A DNA stretch of 64,000 bases, from the NCBI RefSeq assembly GCF_026151205.1, contig NC_087074.1:11699182-11763181 (forward strand), read 5' to 3'. Source of the stretch: Bolinopsis microptera. Lineage: Eukaryota > Ctenophora > Tentaculata > Lobata > Bolinopsidae. Below the pieces are notes generated by a model. The model was given only the letters and a program-made list of their open reading frames with translations. It was not told the DNA's origin and searched no databases. Numbering within the stretch: the stretch's first letter is position 1; each line of letters begins with the position of its first letter. This document shows positions 23,291-34,236 of the stretch, in pieces. The position numbers and the translations under genes were made by a program.

Positions 23291-23910
23291 GTTGCGCCAT
23301 AATTCTGTAACTGACATGTAAGTGGTAATGGTTTGAACCAGATATGACATTTAATTTTCAGTGTATAGTTAAAGTTAAATTGTATGAACTATGACGAGCA
23401 TCTGAAGTTAGTAATACTAATACTAATTTGATTGAGTAAACTAAAACATACTTTTATATCATTATTAATATATATATCTAACAGTGATCATTCAATATTG
23501 ATCGAGTAACAATTATTTATATACGACATTAATTAAATTTAAATTATAAAGTTACTGTCCAAATAATCAATATTCATCTTATCTAAGCTTAGTAAATATG
23601 GTTCTATTAATAAATTTGGAAAAGAAACGAACCATTACAATGCTTAATCTTGAACATCGGTACAAATTTAAAGGTACGGTAAATCGGCATACTATTATCT
23701 ACGATGTCAGATGTTCTCAAATTTAAGTCGATTTGTTATATATATTGGTACTTAATCAGTAGGAACTAAATTTTCATGATTAACATGTCTACATAATCAT
23801 ATAAGATTCTAAATATAAAAATTACCAAAAGACAAGTAATCAACTTTGATGTCTTAAGGGCCGCTCAGTTCCTTTTCGCTGGTATGGATGGTGAGTCCAA
23901 TACTAGTTCT

Positions 23911-26241
23911 TTAAGCTATGTGATCGTTTTTCTTGCTGCAGCAAGCCGCAATCAGACAAAGTATTTCGAAAGCCATCACAGAAGCAACGATGATTAAAGT
24001 AGTAACACCGAATTGGTCTGCCAAATCTTTAACCTTCTCAGTGCAGCCAGTTTGATACATTTTAGCTTCAACGCAGCTTTCTAGTTTGGAGTCCTGAAAC
24101 AAATCGATTATACTTTAAGTTTATCATACTCAGTCATCACAATAGAGATTAGCATATATTCATATTATCAAATGTACGTTTCGTCTCCAGTTTGTTCTTC
24201 ATCTCCTGTATCCAAGCAATTAAAATGTAAATGGGTATTGGCCTTGGGTACGAAAGCATATACTTGAACTACTGAGAGCGGGGTTTATGGCAAATAATGT
24301 GTGTTGGCAGGATGGCATGCAAGATATAATTTATTGTTTTAACTCTTATAAAAATACAGCAGTCTAGATTCGAGAGAATACATCGAAATTTCTTAAACAT
24401 ATCCTTAAAGTTGGACTAATAACTTACAGGTATATTCTCGCCGTTCCAATCACTGCAACAGCCAGGGGGGACATCGGTCTGAGAGTTTGTTTTCCAGTAG
24501 CTAGGACCTTCAGTTAACCTGTCAGTGACAAGCGATATTAGTTCTCTTATTGGTTATTAGTTAAAATAATTTGCCAGTGCCATATAATGAGAGTGTTGAA
24601 TAACTACTGCTAATATCCATCGAATGAATACCTTACATCCTTTATTTTTGTGCATTCTTTATTTGTACACCAATATCAAATTTAATTCTTTTTTAAATTT
24701 TGTATACAACGCCCGCTCATGATGCATTGATGCTCATGATACATTGATGCTTCTCCAAGCTCACACAAGTGTCAGCAAGGAGGAAGATATTCATGCATTT
24801 CTGCACGAACAATTCTGTTAATAATTATTTTTACTGCAGCTTACCCACAACATTGGAAAATAAACTGGGCTGAGTTAACAGCCAGAATCTCAGTATCAGT
24901 TAACACCACTGACTGATCATCGTCCACAAATTTATCTTTGTAAGATTTGAACAGTGTACCGGCAGCTTCCTCAGTGGCATCAATGAAGGCTTGTTTCTTC
25001 ACAATAGCTAAGAAAATATGTCAGGATCAATAGACTTGGAAACGCCACATTTATTTTCACACAGGGATTAGATTTAGATTGATTGCTTTCAGTTTTATGT
25101 TTTAGAAGCTAATCCCCCGGTGCTCAGCCTGTCACTCCGCCATATCTTTATTTATAAACACTAAATCTGGGGTTCCCAGGTAACCCAACTCGGCACAATT
25201 AATATATTCTATATTTTCGTTGTAATAAGCTTTCTGCTACACCTATTTTATTTAATAAACGGGCCTATGGCTATCTAATTGCTGTGTCTGTATGATTGAT
25301 AAGTACTAGTAGTAGTTACTACTACTAGTTCACCTTATGAATTCTACAACCAGGGCCACTTAAAGCATGATTCAAGTGGCGGATTTTTAAAGGTCGACGG
25401 TGAATTATGACTTGTTATGAATGAATTTTACTATCGAACATCAATAAGAATTGTCTATAAACTTTATTCTCAGCTAAAGTGTAAAGCTTACCAAGAATGA
25501 CGACAATGATTTCAAGAACAAGAACGACGAGCACGACGATAAAGTAAATGTTGAGAAGTCCACTCTTTCCAGTGACGGCTCCGAAACATCCTGCCACTCC
25601 GACTAGAAATAGGACACCACCGATCACCATCATCGGGATCAGGACAGAATTGACGTTAGTCCTGAAGTTTGGACAAACTTGTTTTAAAAAGACATTTCAA
25701 TTGAATGAAACATCTTGAATACTGGTGAAAGCTTTTATTTTTGTAGTTAATGATGCTATAATAAATGGGTTACGAATCAGGTATAAGAAAGAGGGAGCAA
25801 ACGTTTTAATTATTACCAAGTTTATACAAAAATAACGGGCATGCTTAATGCTACCGGACCGACCAATTGAAGGCTGTCGATATGCCGTCGAAATACGGTC
25901 GAAACCAACATTATTTTATTTTATAAATATTCCGCTCTTTATTACATATACTGGTCAAATTTCATTTAAGATAAGAAATCGTGCTTATCGGACTGGATTG
26001 GATAACTTGGCTGTGTGCCATCCAGTCGGTGACCGTGAAGAATGAAGTAGGGGTAGGATCAAATATTTTAACTATATTAATTTAATGGTAAAAATAATAC
26101 TCACGAGTAATCCTCTAGTTCAGGGAAGAAGTCGAACTTTTTCGTGAAGAAGACGACACCAGCAACCAACATGATAGCACCTGCCACCATCACCACCACG
26201 TTGGTGATGATGAGGATGGTCTTCATGATAAACTCGCACAT
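23911..26241 (-). CDS. Tetraspanin 2 of 3, 5 coding exons
   Basis: Exons in order: 26241-26105, 25661-25492, 25007-24845, 24518-24428, 24093-23911 (stop). Phases are identical to tetraspanin 1; 247 residues. It has the same four membrane segments and six-cysteine loop (QCCG, PPGCC, ESC or equivalent, TGC). Differences from copy 1 cluster in the large loop, where exon 3 is one codon shorter and reads KDKFVDDDQSVVLTDTEILA; the membrane segments are nearly identical. That is the usual tetraspanin pattern, since the loop sets partner choice. The tail ends SKKNDHIA. All splice sites look intact, so both copies are probably functional. The CTGTGTAG acceptor before the ATG is conserved. Confidence 0.9.
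25113..25182 (+). mobile_element. Degraded micro-MITE in tetraspanin-2 intron 2
   Basis: Contains GGTGCTCAGCCTGTCACTCC and ends GGGTTCCCAGGTAACCCAAC. It is at the same intron position as the copy at 18895-18973, which makes it a dating landmark. The left terminus is lost. Confidence 0.75.
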
Positions 26242-26559
26242 GTTGAGCTACACAGAGGGGAAAGATAATCAAATACTTGTTCTAAATTCTAATGAACACT
26301 GAGTAATTATAAAGTGTCTCATGCTGAATAATTAAGTTCGGAATCGTTAGATTTTACAACACCCTAAATTTGGGCGAATGTATTTAAAATAGATTTAACA
26401 ATCTCGATAATCCCAAGAAAGTGCAGCGTCAACGCCAAAAAAATATTGTACAGCAAAAAGCTTCTCTGTTATTTATGATAAAACACACTACAGAAAAGAA
26501 ACCAATTAACAAAATGTATTGTTTAAGCCTTCATGGAATATCCCCGTGTGAAAACAGTG

Positions 26560-27790
26560 ACACACATATCACACGTCATTTGTAACACTAACAGCAAAAA
26601 GAAAAATCAACCAGTACTACAAAAGGTCCCAACAGTGAAATTGATAATTCTCTCAAGTCACACCACAGGGAGCACAGTTGAATGAATCTGGAACATTTCT
26701 GAAACCTGCCGAGCTACGCACAGAAACAAAACCTAGACTGTATTGAATTTGAAGCCGCCATTTTGATAAATTAGCACATAGAGCAGGTATCGAGTTACCG
26801 TGAGCTGGTACCCACGTGATAGTGATTTGCAGCGGCAAACAGAGAGAGCAGTGCAGTGTTATATGAGCTAGCAACAGGACGTGTGGTGCCAGTTTGTAGA
26901 TTACGTTTTCTTAGTTAGATCATACTTCATAGATATTGATAAAAGAAAATCGGAGATAAGGAAAACAGATTCGTAATTATTGGTTGTCACTGTTATTACA
27001 ATTACATTAGAGTGTGAACTTATCACTTAATATAACTGTTTTCCAGTTTAAAAAGGTCTCACTTTAACATTACTGAGTACATACAACATAGCTTGCTAGT
27101 TTTATTTATCGAATATTGCAATCATGGATCACTTAATCATTCATTCAACCCTTGTAGCACGATATAATATAATTATATTATATGCGCATTAATAATAATA
27201 TATGCACATTGCACTTGCAGTTCAATTACCTCACAGTTGCACCACTGGGCCGCGCTGCGCTTCCAAATCCAATAATACTTTTCACAACCACTGCATGGTT
27301 GCTGCACTGCCACTGGTGAAGCTTAAATCGTTAAACCGTTAAATCGGCAAAATTCACCACTAGGTACTCATGGTCCGGGCCACACCGCGACCGAGCTGCG
27401 AAGGAATAGGATTGACAATGACATCGTCACGGTCAATTATAACTCTTAGTTCTGCACCTCTCAAGAATTTTAATATTATTAAATAGTTTTATAATTGAAG
27501 ATGTCAATTCATGGCAGCTCGGCGCGGCACGGTAGCGCATTTCGCCGATCTAGCCAGGAGAGAAGCCTCATTGAGTGCGCGGCGCGGCACAGTAACGCAT
27601 CGCGCTACAATAAATAGTATGCAAAAAGTGAAAAGAGCGCCACGAAGACGGAATTTAAAATGGTGATTAATCACTTTATGCACTTGTAGTTGTACGTGAT
27701 CGTAATGATTGTCGCATAACTTTTTAAACACGTTCTCAAGCTTTTAGGTTTATAACCTATGCACTATGGCTATAAGTATACTACCATTTA
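26560..27790. repeat. Spacer with GC-rich repeat modules
   Basis: 26560-27240 is AT-rich and shows no supported gene. At 27363-27445 and 27497-27615 are copies of GC-rich module alpha, with CTCGGCGCGGCAC occurring twice. The second copy is an inverted counterpart of 29957-30083. A truncated micro-MITE-like start (ACTGGGCCGCGCTGCGC) lies at about 27245. Confidence 0.5.
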
Positions 27791-28970
27791 GGCGTCATAG
27801 AGTCAAGTGATCCTGTGATCTCTCTTGGTCCCCTCACATACGAGCCATTGCAGATAAAGCTCGCCAAAAAGCATTATGGGTTGATCTCAGTGTATATTTC
27901 ACACACGATCTCACTCCATCATGCTGACGCTATACAAATCAATGGTTCGAAGTCTGATTGAACATTGAATATTGCTGTCCATCATGGCATGATCCCTCAA
28001 AAATCAGCGGTATCCAAGAACTTGAAAATGTACAGAAAGCATTCACCGCCAGAATGTCAGGAATGCGCGATTTCCACTACTGGGATCGGCTCTTACTAAA
28101 TTGCTCGCCCAAAAATTTCACTTGACTTTGGTTTTTTTGGTTTTGCAGCCGTACAAAACGGTTTTACATAAACCCGGCCCTAATCCCAACCCTAACACTA
28201 ACCATAACCCCGAAGCTATCCATAATCTTAACCACAACCCTAACCCTAACCCGGGCCCTAAATAATCGAATTCACGTTTTACTAGCCTGTCACGTGACCA
28301 AAACGGTCTTTTGCCCATAACTCTCCAGGGAATTATTTTAACCCTACGTCATGGGGGTGATTCGGAATCAGCGTCCAAAAATACACCGATCTAGATCACT
28401 TTCATGCCTAAAGGGCCTTTTCACAAGCATTTTCTTAAAATTTGGGCGAGCGATTTAGTAGGAGCGACTGGGATCGCCTGGTTTAGTGGTCTATCTATCT
28501 CTGATGTCTCTTCAACGAAGGCGGGAGCGATTCATCATTCTCCATATGTGGAAAATCCTCCACGGAAAGACCAGCAATAATTTAAACGTTTTATTTGTTT
28601 CACGCCCAAGGCTTGGAAACTTTGCAGTAATTCCATCAAAACGTAGAACCAGTTCAACAGCAAACTTTACTTTTATTTGTTTGACAACTCGTTTGCAGTT
28701 CAGGGAACTAAATTGTGGAATGCAATCCCCTACCATCTGATCTGAATGTCATTCAAGATCTAGAGCACTTCAAAGATAAGCTCACAAAGCTCACAAAGTT
28801 CATGTTGTCTCTCCCTGATAAGCCGCCGATCAGGGGATATACTCCTCCAAATACGAACTCTCTGCTGTGCTGGCGCAACGAACGAGACTCTACTTCGCTA
28901 TGGGGTATTGGGGTGGTCAGAAGATGTGATGGCCCCGTCAAGTCTTGACGAAACTCAACATAGGTAGGTA
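27790..28970 (+). pseudogene. LINE-D: C-terminal LINE ORF2 fragment split by a MITE
   Basis: Reads, with frame breaks, LTLYKSMVRSLIE (about 27910), IQELENVQKAFTARMSGMRD and FHYWDRL up to 28086. After the MITE at 28087-28466 it continues SLQRRRERFIILHMWKILHG, LWNAIPYHL-like sequence and PPIRGYTPPNTNSLLCW, to TGA near 28948. This is the conserved C-terminal end of CR1/jockey-type ORF2. It ends in a TAGG microsatellite (ATAGGTAGGTAGG). Stop codons and shifts show it is inactive. Confidence 0.8.
28087..28466 (-). mobile_element. MITE-2 copy 2, inserted in LINE-D
   Basis: 380 bp, opposite orientation to 14107-14496. Ends CGGCTCTTACTAAATTGCTC and, reversed, CGCTCCTACTAAATCGCTCG. Exact 8-bp duplication ACTGGGAT at 28079-28086 and 28467-28474. 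The degenerate CCCTAA array is at 28170-28260. Removing the element and one duplication reconnects the LINE reading. Confidence 0.88.
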
Positions 28971-28977
28971 GGTTACC

Positions 28978-29107
28978 TTACTGGGCCGCGCTCAGCCTGT
29001 CATTCCGCCAAATCTTTATTAATGTTTATGAACATAATAGCCTGGGGTCCCCAGGTAAGTTACCTTACTGGGCCGCGCTCAGCCTGTCATTCCGCCAAAT
29101 CTTTATA
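28978..29107 (+). mobile_element. Two head-to-tail micro-MITEs (one full, one truncated)
   Basis: The full copy, 28978-29058 (81 bp), runs from TTACTGGGCCGCGCTCAGCC to CCCCAGGTAA. After GTTACC a second copy starts at 29065 and stops after AAATCTTTAT near 29106. The 8-mer AGGTTACC flanks the whole pair (28970-28977 and 29108-29115). This suggests one insertion followed by internal duplication or deletion. Confidence 0.82.
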
Positions 29108-29236
29108 AGGTTACCAAGCAAGACGCGCGCCGAGTTGGACTCGTCGACGGTCCAATATAAATACTTTGAAACAAATATTTTACAAGTATCACGTGATTTT
29201 TATAACTTGTTTATAACTTGTTCTTTAACTGGTCCT

Positions 29237-29315
29237 TTACTGGGCCGCGCTCAGCCTGTCATTCCGCCAAATCTTTATTCGTTTATGAACATAATAGCCT
29301 GGGGTCCCCAGGTAA
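29237..29315 (+). mobile_element. Micro-MITE with exact 8-bp duplication
   Basis: 79 bp, nearly identical to 28978-29058. The exact flanking duplication CTGGTCCT is at 29229-29236 and 29316-29323. This is the cleanest copy for defining the ends of the family. Confidence 0.9.
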
Positions 29316-29319
29316 CTGG

Positions 29320-29720
29320 TCCTGAACGATTATATTTCGAAACCGTAACCCTCGATCTTCATCTAATCTGATCCCAAACCTAACCGGTAACCCTAACCCA
29401 ATCCTTAACAAAAGCATATGTTGAAACCCTAACATGTAACCCTAACGATAAATTAGACTAACTTCCTTATAGTTATAGTTATACGGACATTATATCACGT
29501 GATTGAGACAGTTTTTCGCCAATATCTTGTCAGGGGATTTATATTTTAAATTGAAATACTCCCCCACCACCCACGACATAAGGTTAACATTTTTAACCTT
29601 ATGTTGTGCGGGGGAGATTCGGAATCAGCGTCCGGAAATACATCGATTGAAGTTGGATTCAACAGCAACTGTCGGGGGCCCTTTTCGAACAATCTCGAAG
29701 ATCGACTGTAGCATGTAATT
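29320..29720 (-). repeat. Repeat family C, copy 3 (inverted)
   Basis: Carries CCCTAA-type words, AAAAGCATATGTTGAAACCC, ATATCACGTGATTGAGACAG and CGGAATCAGCGTCCGGAAAT, matching copies 1 and 2 on the other strand. It includes a small hairpin (ATAAGGTTAA ... TTAACCTTAT, about 29577-29604). Confidence 0.6.
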
Positions 29721-29817
29721 AAGTGATTTAGCACGCTTGGTTTTCGCATTATCGTCATTTGACCGTATACTGCACTAGCACTATTAGTTATTTTTTTTCA
29801 ATACCCATCTAGTGACG

Positions 29818-30085
29818 GATGTAACTAGTCTAAATTTCTTCGAAGTAGCGCGCGCCGGGCTAGTCCATTAACAATGGACATCAACATGCATGTACATGAC
29901 TAATGACTATTCAATAAAATTTGGCTCGATCCGACTATCCAAACTAACAAATAAATGCTTGTAGCGCGATGCGTTACTGGTTACTGTGCCGCGCCGCGCA
30001 CTCAATGAGGCTTCTCACAGCGACAGATGTGAGATGCGCTACTACTGTGCCGCGCCGAGCTGCGATGAATTGACATCGTCAATTG
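29818..30085 (+). repeat. GC-rich repeat modules, inverted partner of 27.5 kb
   Basis: Module beta (TCTAAATTTCTTCGAAGTAG, palindrome CCATTAACAATGG) at 29830-29880. Module alpha at 29957-30083 includes GCGCACTCAATGAGGCTTCT. The latter pairs in inverted orientation with 27497-27615 across about 2.3 kb. Confidence 0.55.
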
Positions 30086-30204
30086 AATAAATGCGAAAAT
30101 GAACCTTAATTTTTTAAATGATCAACACGATATTTTTCGATTTTACAAATTCCTCGAACCAGTGGTGGTAGTAAGTCATACCAGAAAGAATTATTTAATT
30201 GGGT

Positions 30205-30262
30205 ACTCAGTAACTGAGCTATTAAGGCCAACGTATGGGTACTGACTTTTGGCCCACCCTGT
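30205..30262 (-). repeat. Mariner-like terminal sequence (solo end)
   Basis: On the minus strand reads TACAGGGTGGGCCAAAAGTC, then AGTACCCATACGTTGGC. The same opening with a diverged continuation (AGTGTGCAAACGTTGGG) is at 49981-50017. A TA followed by CAGGG is typical of Tc1/mariner ends. No transposase or partner end was seen nearby. Confidence 0.45.
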
Positions 30263-30747
30263 ATATATTTAACTTTACGTTAGACTTAGAGAAGTGAAAA
30301 TTTAATGTAATGCGTCGAATTTAACATACCAATGGCAATATGCAACGAAGTAAAACATTAAACTAAAAGAGTAATATATTTAACTTTAAATTTGACACGA
30401 TAAAATATATATTTATAATGAACAATTCGACAGTGAAACTTTAACTTGAGTAGTATTACCTAGTTTTTAATACATTTGCATATTATCGCCTTCTGACTGT
30501 CAAATACAAAATAAAAATATTATAGACCATATTTAACTTTATTTGTAAATCTAACTCAGGCTTAGAAAAATGATAGCGAATTTTTTAATTAAAATAGTAG
30601 CACTTTCTAATTAATTGGAATCGAATTTGGTCGGTAAAACCAGATACCATGCTCCAAGTATGGAAACACCATAAGCTATGAAATAAAATCTCCTACAAAA
30701 CTCTATCTACTGACAAAATTGACATGTTCATAGGTAATTCTAATACT

Positions 30748-32618
30748 TTATGCTACCATTTCCTGTTTCTTGCTATAGCAGGCAGCAATCAGACAAAGTA
30801 ACTCAAACACGATGATCACAACCATGACAACGATGATAACAACTCCGAATTCGTCAGCCATATCGTTAACTTTCTGAGTGCAACCAACCTCGTAGGTAGT
30901 CTCAGCGCAAGTCATCAATCCAGACGCCTGAAACGAAAAAAATTATCAATAACGGAAATTGATTTGTAGCCCGTTCAGAAAACTCGACGGCTTTCGTTTA
31001 AAAGAATACTCTGGAATTTCTCGCGAAATTTTATAATCGAATGCCTAACCCCAAAAATTACATATAATTAATTATATTCTAAGATTGAAATCTGGCAATT
31101 TCCGTTACATAGATGATTTTAAAAAGTGATCCAAATACACTTTTCAAGATCTCAGATAGAAACCGAAATGATGCAACGCACGCGTGAAAACGAGAAACCA
31201 AAGTTTAACTTACAGGAAGATCCTCTCCACCCCATTCAGAACAGCAACCAGGGGGAACCTGTGTGTTGCCATTAGTTTTCCACCAGCTAGGTCCATCTAC
31301 CAACCTGACATTATAATTTCATTAGTCCTGGCATTATAACACTTCGTCTGCTATCGTCGGGACATTAGAAAATTAATTTAAATATGTTTTCAATGGAGTA
31401 ATTAGGGGAAATATCAGACTGAAAATGCAGATGATTGCCTTAGTTATTATTAGATAAGATAGTTCTTTCATTCAAATTTCTGGTTGTTTTTTAATAGATT
31501 CAGTGAAGGAAGATTCTAACGGAAATAAATAGCTGAATATTAAAACTTTTAATACTTTCAACACTACTATATAACAAATAATTCGAGAATATGAGTATGA
31601 CGTAGAAATGTCGATACGTTATTCAGCTATTTATTTCCATTAAAATCTCTCTTCACTGAGTCTATTCAGTATTCAGTAACAATCACAAATTTGAATGAAA
31701 GAACTATCAAATCATGAGACTCTATAACACTACAAGTACACGAATCCACCATATTAGATAAAATTTCATCATCGCGACTTCATATCAGTTAGTTTCACTT
31801 ACCCGCAGCATTCGAAAACAAACTGGGCGGTGTTCACAGCCAGAGCAACGTCCGCGTCAATATCTCCGTTATCCACAACATAATGACTTTTGTAGTTGTT
31901 GAACAGCTCTTCGGCTTTCTCTTCAGTAGCCTCCACGAAGTCGGCTTTCCTCACAATTCCTAAAGAAGAACTCAAGGTTAGCGTTTTGTTACTCCTGTAT
32001 GTACAATGTGTATTATAACTGTGCATATTATAGCTAAATTATAGTTGACAGAGTTCATGATCTGGAAGATTCCAGTAGCGTTTAAGAAGACGGTAAAGTT
32101 ATGAGACAGGTTCAGGACAGATTTATCACCAAAAAGTAACAAGAAATAATGCGATAGACTCACCGAGTATAATAACAACAATCTCAAGAATGACAACGAT
32201 GAGAACCACAACAAAGTAGAGGTTGAGAAGTCCGCTCTTGCCAGTCACGGCTCCACAGCATCCTACTACTCCCACTAGGAAGAGGATAACACCGATCACT
32301 ATCATCGGGATCAGAACCGCATTCACGTTGTTCCTGAGGTTGACACAACGTTTTAAAAAACATTGAAAAAATCAACAAGTTTGACTCCGATATATAAAAC
32401 CAAAAGAAAAGCGTCAACATTATATACCGACTATTTATAATACAGTATAATACCAGCTATTATAACCACACTCACGAGTAATCCTCTAGTTCAGGGAAGA
32501 AGTCGAACTTCTTGGTGAAGAAGACGATACCAGCCACCAGCATTACAATGCCAGCCAACATTACCACCACGTTGGTGATGATGAGGATGGCCTTCATCAG
32601 AACGTCACAGCAACCCAT
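30748..32618 (-). CDS. Tetraspanin 3 of 3, 5 coding exons
   Basis: Exons in order: 32618-32476, 32333-32164, 31959-31803, 31304-31214, 30927-30748 (stop). Exon phases match the other two; 246 residues. It starts MGCCDVLMKA, two codons longer than its paralogues and with a paired Cys suited to palmitoylation. Membrane segments and the six-cysteine loop (ECCG, PPGCC, TCAE, VGCTQ) are conserved, but introns and the loop differ clearly, so this copy split off earlier than copies 1 and 2. An acceptor-like CATTTAG precedes the ATG by 6 bases. A possible 5'UTR exon ends at 33476, where AAG precedes GTGAGT on the minus strand. Intron 3 carries a foldback element. Confidence 0.9.
31458..31708. mobile_element. 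Foldback element in tetraspanin-3 intron
   Basis: Imperfect inverted arms 31458-31538 and 31621-31708 (outer ends GATAGTTCTTTCATTCAAAT and its complement; inner word AAATAAATAGCTGAAT) enclose about 80 bp. The loop sequence (TTTCAACACTACTATATAAC, AAATAATT) recurs without the arms at about 44520-44590, so the core belongs to a dispersed family. Confidence 0.7.
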
Positions 32619-34121
32619 TATGTGCTAAATGGGGCATTGGGGTCAGATAATAAATAAATTAAAAATAGTTATCTAGACTGATCTATAGTTATACTGGATA
32701 CATTTGGAATTAGAGGTTAAACCTGAAAACCTCGTTAAAAATAACGTAAAAGATATTTCATTATGAAAAAACTAAAACAAACGATCCTTCTCATGAAACA
32801 CGTTCGACATCTAAAGTATTAATGTCGAGCACAAACCAAAGTACATACATGATCTAAGTCAAGTAAAAGGTATCACAGTTCAGGAGCTTCCGCACTTATT
32901 TCATATAATTATAAACGTATGTGAAGTGTGAAGTAAGTCTGCATGTGAAGTGTCCGTGTACAAACACGCAATGTTCACATTAAGATGCATAGTGTTTAGT
33001 GTAAGTGATAAGATGGTTTAGAGCCGCTGTCCACGAACATATCTTATTCCAAACTACATCATATTCAGAACCAGACGTGGAAAAGAAAATTTAAAATATA
33101 AATAAATTAAACCAAAAAAACAAGTTGAAAGAATAAAGGGAGCTAATGTTACGCAGATACTGTCAGTGTCACTGATAATACATTCCAGTGGTGTAAATGA
33201 ATAATGAATATGGAGTAGTCGCCTCGAATTGAGCGACTTATACCTTATTAAGCGAGTAAAGTGTCAACCGTGTTAATAGCACTCTCCATTATTCTGGCTA
33301 CAATCCAAGTTTATAGGTGTGCGGTGACCACACCACAGTAAACTGTGCCAAGAAATCTGACGCTCTGAATACAAAGCTTTTAATACCCAGCATCCCTAGT
33401 TCATCATCATCATTAGTTCATTAACTTTAAGGATTATCTTTTATTAATTTAATTAATCTTTACAATGTCATCACTCACCTTCGCCGCAGGTGAGTAACTT
33501 ATAAACACTGTGTTGCTATCAGAGACAGAAGATATAAACAAGAGAAGGGATAACAAAGACGTATAATAGAACGGAGGTACAATAACACAAACACTGGAAC
33601 AAAGATGGTACCCGGCCGAGCGAAAGCAATTAACAAACAGTGGGAACAAACTAGCAGGTAGCGTTGAAGAGCAGCAATTATCAAAGTGGCGGTTAATTCA
33701 GTCCGGAACTACTGTAGCCAGGAAACACTAATACAGCTTCGCAAACCGAGTGTAACAAAGCGTGTAACCACGGTGGAATTGTCGGACAGGAGGGTGTGGA
33801 ATGTGGATAGTTATTGGGTAATATCATTATCAGTCCGAACACTGAACTGGGTGTAAAGTCTCCCTTTATAACAGAGTAGGATGTAGTAGACTGTAGCTGT
33901 TTATATAAAATGCCATCGACTAATGATGAATATTGAATGGTGGCCTGTAGATCATTTGTTCTAAGAATGTAAAGCAGTAGGGTATAACACTCGCTTTAAC
34001 ACAATATGTTAATGTAGCAGTGGTCGTTCAACGGCTGAAGACGATTTACACGAGTATTTTAAAGCTCCTGCTAATAAAATCCTTTCGTATCACTTATATG
34101 TTTTAAATATCCCCCTCCAGG

Positions 34122-34236
34122 TCGTTTAACGGGTTCTCTTGCGATAGTGTAAACGCGATAGCTAGCGCCATCCAGCGACAACCAGCGCTATCCAGCGCTA
34201 GTTGCCGTCACTATCGCAAAAGAACCGTTTAACGGA
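34122..34236. mobile_element. 115-bp foldback element
   Basis: Arms of 28 bp: TCGTTTAACGGGTTCTCTTG (continuing CGATAGTG), with its near-perfect complement at 34209-34236. The loop contains short repeats of CCAGCG (34170-34197). This is a miniature hairpin element; no second copy was seen. Confidence 0.65.

Larger units (their letters stand above)
23560..26560. repeat. Tandem segmental duplication, unit 2 (tetraspanin block)
   Basis: Second copy of 16950-21210, same orientation. Introns are alignable by eye over most of their length, with small indels. Unit 2 has an extra 100-bp tract near 24700-24830 containing a repeated word (CTCATGATGCATTGATGCTC and a near copy). Confidence 0.85.
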
